Origin: TK10-74A sp965217625 | GTDB lineage: Bacteria; Chloroflexota; Dehalococcoidia; Bin125 | Direction: 5' to 3' | Assembly: GCA_965217625.1 (NCBI GenBank) | Contig: OZ244557.1 | Location: 2,356,001-2,420,000 of the forward strand | Length of the DNA: 64,000 nt | Shown: in pieces, positions 16,569 through 24,619 of the stretch | Layout of the letters: each line of letters starts with the position of its first letter | Position numbering within the stretch: position 1 is the first letter of the stretch | Notes under the pieces: model-generated | What the model saw: only the letters and a program-made list of their open reading frames with translations | What the model was told of the DNA's origin: nothing | Databases searched by the model: none | Position numbers and translations under genes: made by a program

Positions 16569-17591
16569 CTATGCACTGTCTGCGGACTGAGTTGCGCACG
16601 GACCGGGTTGACCCAGGTCGATCCGGCGACGGAACTCCCGAAGTGCAGGGGCGACATCGTCCTTTCGAATGTACTGTCGTCCGTCAAGGACCGCGCGGCG
16701 GGCAGCTGATTGGGCCACGCGCTCGATGTCTCCTCCCGATGCGCGAGCAAGCTGCCGTGCTAGCCTGTCGATACCCAATCTCCTCGTGTCGAATGATGCC
16801 AGAAACTGCCGCAGCAGTAAGACGCGATCCTGTGGACCGGGCAATCCAAACGGTACGAGGACATCGAACCTACGCCAGACGGCCGAGTCGAGCAAACCTT
16901 CATGGTTTGTAGCTGCGATCAAGACGCTATTACCGCGGAAAGCGTCCATTAGTTGGAGAAGAGTGTTGACTACTCGTTTCAACTCGCCGTGTTCGAAGGC
17001 GTTATCTCGATCCTTTCCGATGGCGTCGAACTCGTCGAACAAGACTACCCACTCCCCGCACGAGATGAAGTCGAACGTGGTTCGCAGATTGGATGCGGTT
17101 TCGCCGAGCAAGGACGAGACGATCGCGTCGAACCGGACGGTCACGAGCGGGCGGGTCAGCACGCCCGCTATCACCCGCGCGGCCAGCGTCTTCCCACACC
17201 CGGGAGGCCCGTAGAACAGGAGACGCCCTCTCGGCGCCAAGCCAGACGCGGCGAGTACGTCGGCGCGCAGATGCTCGAACGCCACGTCCTCAAGCACCCC
17301 GAGAGTCGCGGACGGAAGCACGATCCTCCCCCAGCCTAGATCGGAATCGGACACCTCCACAAGATCCACTCCCCGCTCGCGGTCCTTGGGTGGAACGATT
17401 TTGCGCCCGTTGAAGATATCCGGAGTCATCGGCCGGTCGTTCATCACGAGGCGTTCGAGATCGTCTGCCAGGAGGCGATGGTTTTTCAGCCGCTCCTCCG
17501 AGACAATCTTGAGCGCGGCCTCGCGGAACGCATCGTTGTCACGACTGGCGTGCGCCTTGAAGAGTTCTTTGGTCAGGTCTGCACGGGGCAT
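16569..17591 (-). CDS. ietA: AAA-family ATPase, IetA-type (antitoxin/regulator of the protease)
   Basis: A 340-residue single-module AAA ATPase. A helical N-terminal segment (about 1-70) precedes Walker A GPPGCGKT (128-135), Walker B VVLFDEFD (182-189), sensor 1 ATN (227-229), arginine residues WRRFD (239-243) and a C-terminal small helical domain with ASGGDIERVAQSA (sensor 2 region). It resembles the spastin/FtsH-like clade that partners proteases. It is the upstream gene of a two-gene unit, with the S8 protease ATG 12 nt after its stop. In IetAS systems the ATPase neutralises or controls the protease. Codon use is less GC-biased than that of its neighbours. The ATG has only a weak ribosome site. 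Confidence 0.8.
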   Translation of the reverse strand: MPRADLTKELFKAHASRDNDAFREAALKIVSEERLKNHRLLADDLERLVMNDRPMTPDIFNGRKIVPPKDRERGVDLVEVSDSDLGWGRIVLPSATLGVLEDVAFEHLRADVLAASGLAPRGRLLFYGPPGCGKTLAARVIAGVLTRPLVTVRFDAIVSSLLGETASNLRTTFDFISCGEWVVLFDEFDAIGKDRDNAFEHGELKRVVNTLLQLMDAFRGNSVLIAATNHEGLLDSAVWRRFDVLVPFGLPGPQDRVLLLRQFLASFDTRRLGIDRLARQLARASGGDIERVAQSAARRAVLDGRQYIRKDDVAPALREFRRRIDLGQPGPCATQSADSA

Positions 17592-17730
17592 ACCGAGTCC
17601 GATTCGATTGGCCGGTGGCCCCGGAGAGATGCGACCGGCAGTTAGATGATACCCGGCTGGATCTGCGCCTGCCTCAAGCGGTAGGACGTGGCTCGGGCCG
17701 CCATCCTTTCAGTAGCCAGTGGGCTGAATC

Positions 17731-17757
17731 GCTGCACACCGCCCCGCGCGGCTAGCC
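17731..17757 (+). repeat. right copy of imperfect 27-bp direct repeat flanking the island
   Basis: GCTGCACACCGCCCCGCGCG and the following bases mirror the VOC gene's 3' end at 14056-14082 with 5 mismatches. Read in the same phase it encodes LHTAPRG and a stop, with no gene attached upstream, like a displaced gene end. Confidence 0.4.
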
Positions 17758-17803
17758 CCCGCCGCGAGCGCCGGCTGGACTCGGAGCGCCGCGGCCGCCC
17801 GCG

Positions 17804-18916
17804 CTAATCGTCGAGGCCCCAGAGGTCGGTCGCGTTCTTACCGACGATCTTCTGCCCGCCCTCGATCGTCTCGGCGGCGTCGAAGCAGGCCTGGATGCTC
17901 TCCTGGGTGTAGCCCAGCGTGCTCTCCGGGTGCGGGTAGTCGTACGTCCACATGATCCGGTCGGCGCCCATCAGGTCCACCTGGCGCAGGCCGGGCGCGT
18001 CGTCCATGAACGTGGCGTAGCAGTTGTTGAACCAGTAGTGGCTGGGCGGATGGGCCAGCCGCGGGTTCATCTCCGACTCGAAGGCCTTGTAGACCTTGTC
18101 GGCCTCGAACAGCGCCGACGGCACCCAGGCGATGCCGCCCTCCGTGAAGACGATCCGCAGGCTGGGGTGGCGCTCGAGGATGCCCGAGAACGTCAGCAGC
18201 GACCACAGCCGCCGGAAGCCGCCGAAGGCCACCACGATCGTCGTCGCGAGCCCGCCCAGGCCGCGCGCGTCGAACGTCTCGCCGACGTGGAAGGAGAGCG
18301 GCAGCCCGATCTCCTCAATCGCGTCCCACATGCCCTCCACTTTGCGGCCGTTGTAGAAAACGCCCGGCGGCAGCGTGGGCATCATCATCGCCTTGAAGCC
18401 CAGCTCCTTGAGTTGGGCGCCGCCCTCGCGCACCGAGGCCTCGTCCCAGAAGGGCAGCACGCCGACCGGGAAGAGCCGGTCCCGATGGGGCTCCACGTAG
18501 TCCATCACGATCTCGTTGTAGGCGCGGAAGCAGGCCGCCACGAAGTCGTGATCGTCGTTGCGGATGACGCCCATGGTGCGCTGCGGGAATAGGACGTCCT
18601 TGCTGATGCCCTCCGCGTCCATGTCGCGGATGCGCAGGTCGACGTCCCACATGCCGGCCCGCCCCTCGATCATCTCCGAGGGGAAGCCGGGGTTATCCAG
18701 GCTGCGACCGTCGACCACCATGTGGAAGCCGGTCTCGTCCCAGTGGCCGCGGGGCCCGCGATCGCGGTACTTGGGCGGCAGGTAGTCCGTCCAGTCCATC
18801 GGCTCCAGGAAGTGGCTGTCCGCCGAGACGACGGTGGTCCCGGCCGGCCAGGGCGACTCGGGCGCGTGGGGCAGGCGGTGCTTCGGCCAGGCGCGGGGTT
18901 CGTGAACGGCGACCAT
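17804..18916 (-). CDS. amidohydrolase family protein (Amidohydro_2, decarboxylase-like)
   Basis: A 370-residue TIM-barrel metal-dependent hydrolase. The N-terminal signature is VVSADSHFLEPMDW (about 29-42; the S-H-x-x-E-P form seen in this branch). RAYNEIVMDYVEPHRDRLFPVGVLPFWDEASV gives the middle strands, LSFHVGETF a metal-binding histidine, FTEGGIAWVPSALFEADKVYK the next strand, and MWTYDYPHPESTLGY the C-terminal Asp/His cluster. The family includes ACMSD-type decarboxylases and hydrolases of aromatic or terpenoid acids; the exact substrate is open. GGAGGAGTCCG precedes the ATG. Confidence 0.88.
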   Translation of the reverse strand: MVAVHEPRAWPKHRLPHAPESPWPAGTTVVSADSHFLEPMDWTDYLPPKYRDRGPRGHWDETGFHMVVDGRSLDNPGFPSEMIEGRAGMWDVDLRIRDMDAEGISKDVLFPQRTMGVIRNDDHDFVAACFRAYNEIVMDYVEPHRDRLFPVGVLPFWDEASVREGGAQLKELGFKAMMMPTLPPGVFYNGRKVEGMWDAIEEIGLPLSFHVGETFDARGLGGLATTIVVAFGGFRRLWSLLTFSGILERHPSLRIVFTEGGIAWVPSALFEADKVYKAFESEMNPRLAHPPSHYWFNNCYATFMDDAPGLRQVDLMGADRIMWTYDYPHPESTLGYTQESIQACFDAAETIEGGQKIVGKNATDLWGLDD

Positions 18917-19022
18917 CGGACTCCTCCAGTCTGCAAGGCGGCGGCGGCGACGCCCTGATCTACCCTGATCTATAGCACTTTCCGAGGCCGGCTGCCCGGC
19001 CCGAGGTCGCGGCGCGCCGCTG

Positions 19023-19826
19023 CTAGTCGCCGCTGGCGGCCGTGGTCCAGAGCAGGCCCCCGTCGACGGTCAGCGTCTGGCCCGTCGTGTAAGTGGAGGC
19101 GTCGGACGCGAAGTAGAGCAGCGCGTCGGCGATCTCGTGCGGCCGGCCCACCCGCGGGATCGGGATGATGCGCACGGCCGCCGCCTTGGCCGCGGCCTGC
19201 TCCTCCTCCGGCATCAGCGCGAACATGGCGTTGTAGAGGCGCGTATCGATCGCCCCCGGCGCGACGCAGTTCACGCGGATGCCGTACTGCGCCCACTCGA
19301 CCCCGAGGTGCGAGGTGAGCATGATCACGCCCGCCTTGGCGACCGAGTAGTGCGCCGTGGGGATCTGCGGCCGCAGCCCGCTGACCGACGAGATGTTCAC
19401 GATCGCGCCGCCGCCGTGCTCCTTCATGTGCCGCGCGGCCGCCTGGCTGAGGAAGAAGAGGCCCTTGAGGTCCAGGTTCATGACCGTGTCCCAGGACCGC
19501 TCGTCCATCTCCATGGCCGGGGAGAAGAAGTTGGTGCCGGCGTTGTTGATCAGGATGTCCAGCCCGCCGAGCTTCGAGATGGTCGTGTCGACGATGCCCT
19601 GCAGCTGATCCATGCGGCCCGCGTGCGCCGGGATCACGACCGCGCGGCGGCCCAGCGCCCGCACCTGCTCCGCGACCTTCTCGAGGTCCTCCTGCTTGCG
19701 GCTGCTGACGGCGACGTCGGCCCCGGCCTGCGCGAACAGCACGGCCGTGGCTTCGCCGATGCCGCGGCTCGCGCCGGTGACGAGCGCGACTTTGCCTTCG
19801 AGCGAGAAACGGGGAAGGTCGGGCAT
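19023..19826 (-). CDS. SDR family NAD(P)-dependent oxidoreductase
   Basis: Classical short-chain dehydrogenase of 267 residues. KVALVTGASRGIGEA (about 12-26) is the nucleotide-binding TGxxxGIG motif. INNAGTNFF is the NNAG strand. The catalytic residues lie in NISSVSGLRPQ (Ser) and AHYSVAKAGV (Tyr-x3-Lys). VAPGAIDT follows, and the C-terminus ASTYTTGQTLTVDGGLLW is standard. The family reduces or oxidises hydroxy/keto groups, plausibly a 3-hydroxyacyl derivative here. AAGGAACCGCCC precedes the ATG at 19826; upstream frame to 20039 is spurious. It is transcribed away from the transport operon. Confidence 0.92.
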   Translation of the reverse strand: MPDLPRFSLEGKVALVTGASRGIGEATAVLFAQAGADVAVSSRKQEDLEKVAEQVRALGRRAVVIPAHAGRMDQLQGIVDTTISKLGGLDILINNAGTNFFSPAMEMDERSWDTVMNLDLKGLFFLSQAAARHMKEHGGGAIVNISSVSGLRPQIPTAHYSVAKAGVIMLTSHLGVEWAQYGIRVNCVAPGAIDTRLYNAMFALMPEEEQAAAKAAAVRIIPIPRVGRPHEIADALLYFASDASTYTTGQTLTVDGGLLWTTAASGD

Positions 19827-20055
19827 GGGCGGTTCCTTGTTGGCTGATGCGACGCGGGGGGCGCGGGTCGCTGGAGGATAGGCAGGCCCCTCGGCAGTGA
19901 CAACCACGCCCCGCTCCCGAGGCGCCGCCCCGCTTCGCTCCCTGTTCTTCCGGTTCCCCCTCTCCGTTGCTCTGCAATGGATGAGGGGGCCAGGAGGGGA
20001 GTTTCCCACCGCCCCAAGCGACATAAAACGCCATGTCAATAGGAAAACAAGAAGA

Positions 20056-20113
20056 TTTTACCAAAAGTTTACCAAAAAACACTCGCCCCCTCCCCCTCCC
20101 CCCGATCTATCCT
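20056..20113 (+). promoter_or_regulatory. AT-rich promoter region with two phased TTACCAAAA repeats and -10 box TATCCT
   Basis: In the 350-nt gap between the SDR and the transport operon, an AT-rich patch contains TTACCAAAA twice, at 20058-20066 and 20069-20077. Their 11-nt spacing is one helical turn. A pyrimidine run (20084-20103) and TATCCT (20108-20113) follow. The repeats could be a regulator-binding or A-tract bending site upstream of the operon. No standard -35 is seen at 17 nt. The rest of 19827-20176 shows nothing else recognisable. Confidence 0.45.
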
Positions 20114-20176
20114 ATGACAGCTCACGCACCGAGCGGTCCCACAAAGGGACAGCCGGGTGCCGGAAAGGACTTCGCG

Positions 20177-22588
20177 ATGAGCCGCCTGAACCATTGGACT
20201 GCCCTGCGACAGCGAAAGATCTCGCGTCGCACCATGTTGGGAGCCAGCGCCAAAGCGGGCGTTGGAGCCGCCGGGCTCGCGCTGGTCGGCTGCGGCGACG
20301 ACGACGAGCCCGACGCCGGGGCCGTGGCCGCCGAACGGGCCGCCACGGCCGCGGAAGAGGCCGCTGCCGCGGCCATCGCCGCCGGGGAGGCGCGCGCCGC
20401 CGAGACCGAGGCCGCCGCCGACGCCGCCGCTGAGGCGGCTGCGGCCGCGTCCGAGGCCTCCGCCGCGGCCTCGCAGGCCGCCGACGCCGCCGATGCCGCC
20501 GCCGCCTTGGCCGCCGAGGCCGCCGAGTCGGAGGACGCCGCCAACGCGGCCGCCGCCGCGGAAGCCGCGGCTGCCGCGGCCGCCCAGGCCGCCGACGCCG
20601 CATCCGCGGCCGGTGACGCCGCGGCCGCAGCCGTCGCGGACGCCGCCGCGCAGGCCGCCGAGGCCGCCGCCCAGGCCGCCCGCGACGCGGCTGCCGCGGT
20701 CGAGGCCGGCACCGCCACCGCCGAGGCCGCGCAGGCCGCCATCGACGACGCCGCCGAAGCCGCGGCCGCCGCCGCGGCTGCCGCCGGCGAGGCGTCCGCC
20801 GCCGCCGGGCAGGCCGCCGCCACGGCTCAGGAGACCGCCGAAGCCGCGGCCGAGACCGCCGCCGCCGCCGTCGCCGCCGCCCAAGAGGCCGCCGAGGCGG
20901 CCGGGGAGGCTGCCGGCGCGGCTGCGGCGGCCGTCGCCGGGGTCGTCGGCGAGACCGCCGAGTTCTCCGTGCCCTGGCCGCTCGACCAGATCGATCTGGA
21001 CGCCTCGATCGTCGGGGTGGTCCCCAGCGACCAGGGGGGGGTGGATCAGCAACGCGCCGCCAGCATCACGAACCACTACTCGCACGGCGCCGTCTTCAAC
21101 GCGCCCATGGCGGTGGATCCCCGCGATGGCGTGGCGATCCCAGACCTCGCCGCGCCGGAGTGGATCGACCCCGTCTCGCTCCGGGCGTCGGTTGTTCCGG
21201 CGCCGTTCCACGACGGCTCGATCCTCACCGCTCACGACATGGTGTTCAACTTCGACCGCAAGGGCGGTATCGCCGAATACCACCAGGGCGGCGAGACGAG
21301 CGATCACCCCGGCGGCTGGGTCCCCTGGAACCCCAACCGGGCCAGCGCCCGGGACTGGGTCCGGAACGAGGCCGTGGACGACCGCACGTGGTCGTTCGAG
21401 TTGCCGGCGGCCGATGCGGGCTACTTCATCATCAACCTGGCCTCGACCTTGGAGATCGGCATCATGTCGCAAGCGGACGTGGAGCGGCGCGGCGACCTCT
21501 CGGTGGACCAATTCGCGATGGGCACGGGCCCCTACCGCTTCGTCAGCCACGAAGACGACACGGACTTCGTCTTCGAGCGCTTCGAGGACCAGTTCTACCC
21601 GGTCGACCACCCCCTCGTGGCGCCGCACTACGCCCACAACAAGCACCTGAAGATCGTGGTGCGGCCCGAGACCCAGTCGCGGATCGCCGGCCTGGAGGCC
21701 GGTGAGATCGACATGGTGGCGGAACTGGGCCCCAATCACGTGGAGCCGTTCGTGGACGACCCCGACTTCACCGTGCAGTTCCAGCCCCCCGGACCGTGGG
21801 CCATCCAGGTCCTCTATCCCAACCTGTACCCCGAGACGATGCCGGACGGCAGCCCGAACCCGTTCCTGGACCTCCGCGTCCGCCAAGCCGCGAACCACGC
21901 GATCAACCGCCAAGCCATCATCGACAACCTCCTGCTCGGCCAGGGCACGTATCCACTCTTCGCGTTCGGCGGCGTCAACGGCTATCCCACCCCGGAGCAG
22001 AAGCAGGAAGTCCAGTACGACTACGACCCCGAGCGGGCCAAGCAACTGCTGGCGGAGGCGGGCTACGCGGACGGCTTCGACATCCCTCTGTACTGGACGA
22101 CCGACTGGGGCGGCGCGTGGATGGCGGACATGGTGCTGGCGGTGGTGCAGGACCTGACCGCGGTCGGCATCCGCGCGCACGAAGAGTCGACCCTCCTGGG
22201 CGAGTTATTGACCGACGCCTACGTGACCGGCGGCCCCGACCTCCCGCCGGCCCTCTACTGGTTCTGGGCCAACAACACCCGCGACGTCGGATCGATGTGG
22301 ACTTGCTGCGCCTCGGGCGAATCCGACTTCATGAAGCTCAACGGCGAGGGGGTCCAGGATCCGGCCCTGCAGGAGCTGTACCTCGCGCAGAGGGTCGAGC
22401 AAGATCCGGCGCGGCGCCTGGAGATGATCACGGAGCTGTTCCTGGAGCACGCGCGCCAAGCGTGGTTGATTTTCATCGTCGAGGCCCCGGACGCCGTGCT
22501 GACCCGCGGCGACGTCAACTGGCCCAAGGGCGGGCAAGCCGGATATATGTTTGGGGGCAGCACCTACGCCGTGCAGCGGCACATCTAA
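20177..22588 (+). CDS. ABC transporter substrate-binding lipoprotein, family 5, with long alanine-rich stalk
   Basis: An 803-residue solute-binding lipoprotein. The N-terminus has a twin-arginine-like SRRTMLG (16-22), a hydrophobic stretch and the lipobox LALVGC with Cys39. Residues about 50-258 are an uninterrupted Ala-rich segment (roughly two-thirds Ala with Glu, Asp, Gln and Ser), expected to form a long helix. The SBP_bac_5 (DppA/OppA/NikA-like) domain follows from about 265: HDGSILTAHDMVFNFDR, FAMGTGPYRF, VRQAANHAINRQAII, YDYDPERAKQLLAEAGYADG. The usual first lobe appears shortened before the HDG segment. AAAGGAC precedes the ATG. It heads an operon with a PhyH enzyme and two permeases; the ligand is unknown. 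Confidence 0.9.
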   Translation: MSRLNHWTALRQRKISRRTMLGASAKAGVGAAGLALVGCGDDDEPDAGAVAAERAATAAEEAAAAAIAAGEARAAETEAAADAAAEAAAAASEASAAASQAADAADAAAALAAEAAESEDAANAAAAAEAAAAAAAQAADAASAAGDAAAAAVADAAAQAAEAAAQAARDAAAAVEAGTATAEAAQAAIDDAAEAAAAAAAAAGEASAAAGQAAATAQETAEAAAETAAAAVAAAQEAAEAAGEAAGAAAAAVAGVVGETAEFSVPWPLDQIDLDASIVGVVPSDQGGVDQQRAASITNHYSHGAVFNAPMAVDPRDGVAIPDLAAPEWIDPVSLRASVVPAPFHDGSILTAHDMVFNFDRKGGIAEYHQGGETSDHPGGWVPWNPNRASARDWVRNEAVDDRTWSFELPAADAGYFIINLASTLEIGIMSQADVERRGDLSVDQFAMGTGPYRFVSHEDDTDFVFERFEDQFYPVDHPLVAPHYAHNKHLKIVVRPETQSRIAGLEAGEIDMVAELGPNHVEPFVDDPDFTVQFQPPGPWAIQVLYPNLYPETMPDGSPNPFLDLRVRQAANHAINRQAIIDNLLLGQGTYPLFAFGGVNGYPTPEQKQEVQYDYDPERAKQLLAEAGYADGFDIPLYWTTDWGGAWMADMVLAVVQDLTAVGIRAHEESTLLGELLTDAYVTGGPDLPPALYWFWANNTRDVGSMWTCCASGESDFMKLNGEGVQDPALQELYLAQRVEQDPARRLEMITELFLEHARQAWLIFIVEAPDAVLTRGDVNWPKGGQAGYMFGGSTYAVQRHI
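20324..20950 (+). repeat. GCC/GCG-rich low-complexity tract encoding the alanine-rich stalk
   Basis: About 630 bp made largely of Ala codons interspersed with Glu, Asp, Gln and Ser codons. It has no exact tandem unit of constant length. It lies between the lipobox and the ligand-binding domain and leaves several other frames open, which explains long spurious antisense ORFs here. Confidence 0.8.
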
Positions 22589-22638
22589 CGCGCGACGTCC
22601 CGGAACCTCCCGCGACTGTCGGAAGGGAAGACCCGATC

Positions 22639-23553
22639 ATGGACATCACCGCTCTGCAAGCCTCCCCAGCCGCCGACGCCGCCGTCAGCGAGATCACCCG
22701 CTACGGCCTGCAGCAGAACGTCGTCGAGCTCGACGCCTACGGTTTCACCGTCATCCCGCCGGAGAAGACGGGGGCCGCGCCCGGCTTCGTGGAGCGCCTG
22801 CGCGACGCCATTCTCCGCACGCACGGCGCCCGCAACGATGATCCGATCGACGACTACCGCACGGCCGAGCTCAAGGCGGGGTTCCGGAACAGTTGGTGGC
22901 TGCTCGAGGAGGACGAGGCCTTCGTCGAAGCTGTCCTCAACCCGGCGGCCCTGGCGATCGCCCGCTGGATGTGCGGCCAGAGCGCGGTCATGACCGGCGC
23001 CACCTGGCTGCTCAAGGGGAGCAACAAGGCTCCCGGGATCAGCACGGACGACCAGACGAAGCCCCTCCTCCTCCACATCGACGCCCTAGCCGTGCCGCCG
23101 CCCATGTCCCAGTACGCCCACTTCTGCAACACCTCCTGGGTGCTGAGCGACTACAGCAATGAGGAGGACGGCCCCACGGTCTACGTGCCGGGCAGCCACC
23201 TCTTCGGTCGCGCCCCCTTCCTCCACGAGCAGGACTTCACGCGGGAGGACAACCCCTACCGCGTCGTGCCGTTGAGCGCGCGCGAGGGCTCCCTGGTCGT
23301 CTGGCACGGCACGACTTGGCACGGCGCGCTGCCCCGCACCACGCCCGGCCTGCGCGTCACCCTGGCTCTGATGTGGATGCGCTCGTACATGAAGCCGATC
23401 CAGGATTGGCGGGAGAGCGACCCCGATCTCCTCGACCGCCACCCCGAGTTGCCGCGCCTCTTGGGCCTCGAGCACATCTACCCGTTCAAGTACGAGGAAG
23501 AGGCGGGGCGCACCGCGGCACTCGAGGTCGCCGGCCGCGACCAGTTCGCGTAG
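22639..23553 (+). CDS. phytanoyl-CoA dioxygenase (PhyH) family protein
   Basis: Fe(II)/2-oxoglutarate-dependent oxygenase of 304 residues on a double-stranded beta-helix. The iron ligands are probably His146 and Asp148 (LLLHIDAL) and distal His228 (TWHGALP), with an arginine a few residues later (PGLR) for 2-oxoglutarate. GPTVYVPGSHLFGR and GSLVVWHGTTWHGA are typical PhyH segments. Members hydroxylate acyl-CoAs, ectoine or other small molecules. It sits 50 nt after the lipoprotein gene and 127 nt before the permeases, so it is probably co-expressed with them and may act on the imported compound. GGAAGGGAAG precedes the ATG. Confidence 0.88.
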   Translation: MDITALQASPAADAAVSEITRYGLQQNVVELDAYGFTVIPPEKTGAAPGFVERLRDAILRTHGARNDDPIDDYRTAELKAGFRNSWWLLEEDEAFVEAVLNPAALAIARWMCGQSAVMTGATWLLKGSNKAPGISTDDQTKPLLLHIDALAVPPPMSQYAHFCNTSWVLSDYSNEEDGPTVYVPGSHLFGRAPFLHEQDFTREDNPYRVVPLSAREGSLVVWHGTTWHGALPRTTPGLRVTLALMWMRSYMKPIQDWRESDPDLLDRHPELPRLLGLEHIYPFKYEEEAGRTAALEVAGRDQFA

Positions 23554-23680
23554 GCGGCCCCCGCCGAACGCGCCCCTGTCGGATGCGCCCACCGGGATCG
23601 GAGCCGGCGAGACGCCGCGGGCGCCGACGCCCGCGGCACACGCCCCCGGGACCGCCGGCGCGTGATCGGCGAGGGACCTG

Positions 23681-24619
23681 ATGGAGTTCTGGAACTACCT
23701 CGCGATCCGGCTGGCCCAGGCGTTCTTCGTCGTCTTCCTCGTTGTGACGATCGTCTTCTTCGTCTCGCGCACCGTCACGGATCCCGTGGCGACCCTGTTG
23801 CCGACCGAGGGGCGGCGGGCGGCCGACGTCGAGCAACTGAAGGAGACCCTGGGGCTGAACGACCCGCTGCTCGTCCAGTACGGCAATTTCCTCTGGGACC
23901 TGGCGCAAGGGGACCTGGGCACCTCGTTCCGGGGCGGGGGCAAATCGACGATCGGCGTGATCGGGGACAAGGCGGTCAACACCCTCAAGCTGGGGGCGGC
24001 CGGCATGGTGTTCGCGATCGCGCTGGGGGCGCCGTTGGGGCTCGTGGCGGCGTTGCGGCGGGGCCGGGCCGTCGACTGGCTGGCGCGCTTCCTGGCGGTG
24101 ATCGGGCAGGCCACGCCGAGCTTCTGGCTGGGCCTGATGCTGATCTTCTTCTTCGCCGTGCAGTTGGGCTGGTTTCCCACGGGCGGCGTGGAGGACGGCT
24201 TCCGGTCCTTGATCCTGCCGGCGCTGTCGCTGGGGCTGTTGGAGCTGGTCGCGATCATGCGGCTGACCCGGTCGGGCATGATCGACGTCCTGGAGACGGA
24301 CTTCGTTCGCACGGCGCGGGCCAAGGGGCTGAGCGAGCGGGTGGTGATCCGGCGGCACGCCCTGCGGCACGCGCTGCTGCCGGTCGTGACGATGCTGGGT
24401 CTGTCGCTGGGCCGGCTGATCGGCGGCTCGGTGATCATCGAGATCGTCTTCGCCTGGCCGGGGATCGGACGGCTGATCGTCGACTCGATCATCCAGAGTG
24501 ACTACCCGATGGTGCAGGCGTCGATCATCGTGCTGGCGGCGTCGATCACGGTCGCGAACCTGCTGGTGGACGTGTCGTACCGGCTGGTCGACCCGCGCAT
24601 CCGGGCGGGGGCCGCCTGA
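23681..24619 (+). CDS. ABC transporter permease, DppB/OppB type
   Basis: Inner-membrane permease of 312 residues. There is an N-terminal TM helix (ICLRLAQAFFVVFLVVTIVFF-like segment at about 8-28), the conserved extracellular region DPLLVQYGNFLWDLAQGDLG, several further TM helices, and the cytoplasmic EAA loop FVRTARAKGLSERVVIRRHALRHALLPV, which contacts the ATPase. Its C-terminus is DPRIRAGAA. The stop overlaps the next permease start by one base (TGATG), indicating translational coupling. GAGGGACCTG precedes the ATG. No ATPase gene is nearby. Confidence 0.93.
   Translation: MEFWNYLAIRLAQAFFVVFLVVTIVFFVSRTVTDPVATLLPTEGRRAADVEQLKETLGLNDPLLVQYGNFLWDLAQGDLGTSFRGGGKSTIGVIGDKAVNTLKLGAAGMVFAIALGAPLGLVAALRRGRAVDWLARFLAVIGQATPSFWLGLMLIFFFAVQLGWFPTGGVEDGFRSLILPALSLGLLELVAIMRLTRSGMIDVLETDFVRTARAKGLSERVVIRRHALRHALLPVVTMLGLSLGRLIGGSVIIEIVFAWPGIGRLIVDSIIQSDYPMVQASIIVLAASITVANLLVDVSYRLVDPRIRAGAA

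Larger units (their letters stand above)
14083..17730. mobile_element. lower-GC accessory island carrying the protease/ATPase pair
   Basis: Between the two imperfect repeats the composition changes visibly: A/T-rich codons and runs appear that are rare on both sides, and both coding genes are of defence/plasmid-stability type. The flanks return abruptly to the high-GC style. No transposase, integrase or tRNA is visible, so the mode of entry is unknown. 17592-17730 holds no gene that I recognise. Confidence 0.5.

Noticed and set aside
14145..17591. Ordinary secreted subtilisin plus unrelated ATPase
   Set aside because: There is no signal peptide or propeptide-like secretion signal, the genes are 12 nt apart, and the AAA-protease order matches IetAS.
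20069..22180. Long antisense ORF of about 700 codons opposite the binding-protein gene
   Set aside because: It arises because the Ala-codon tract and high GC suppress stops. The product is Gly/Arg/Val-rich without any domain, and the plus-strand gene is clear.
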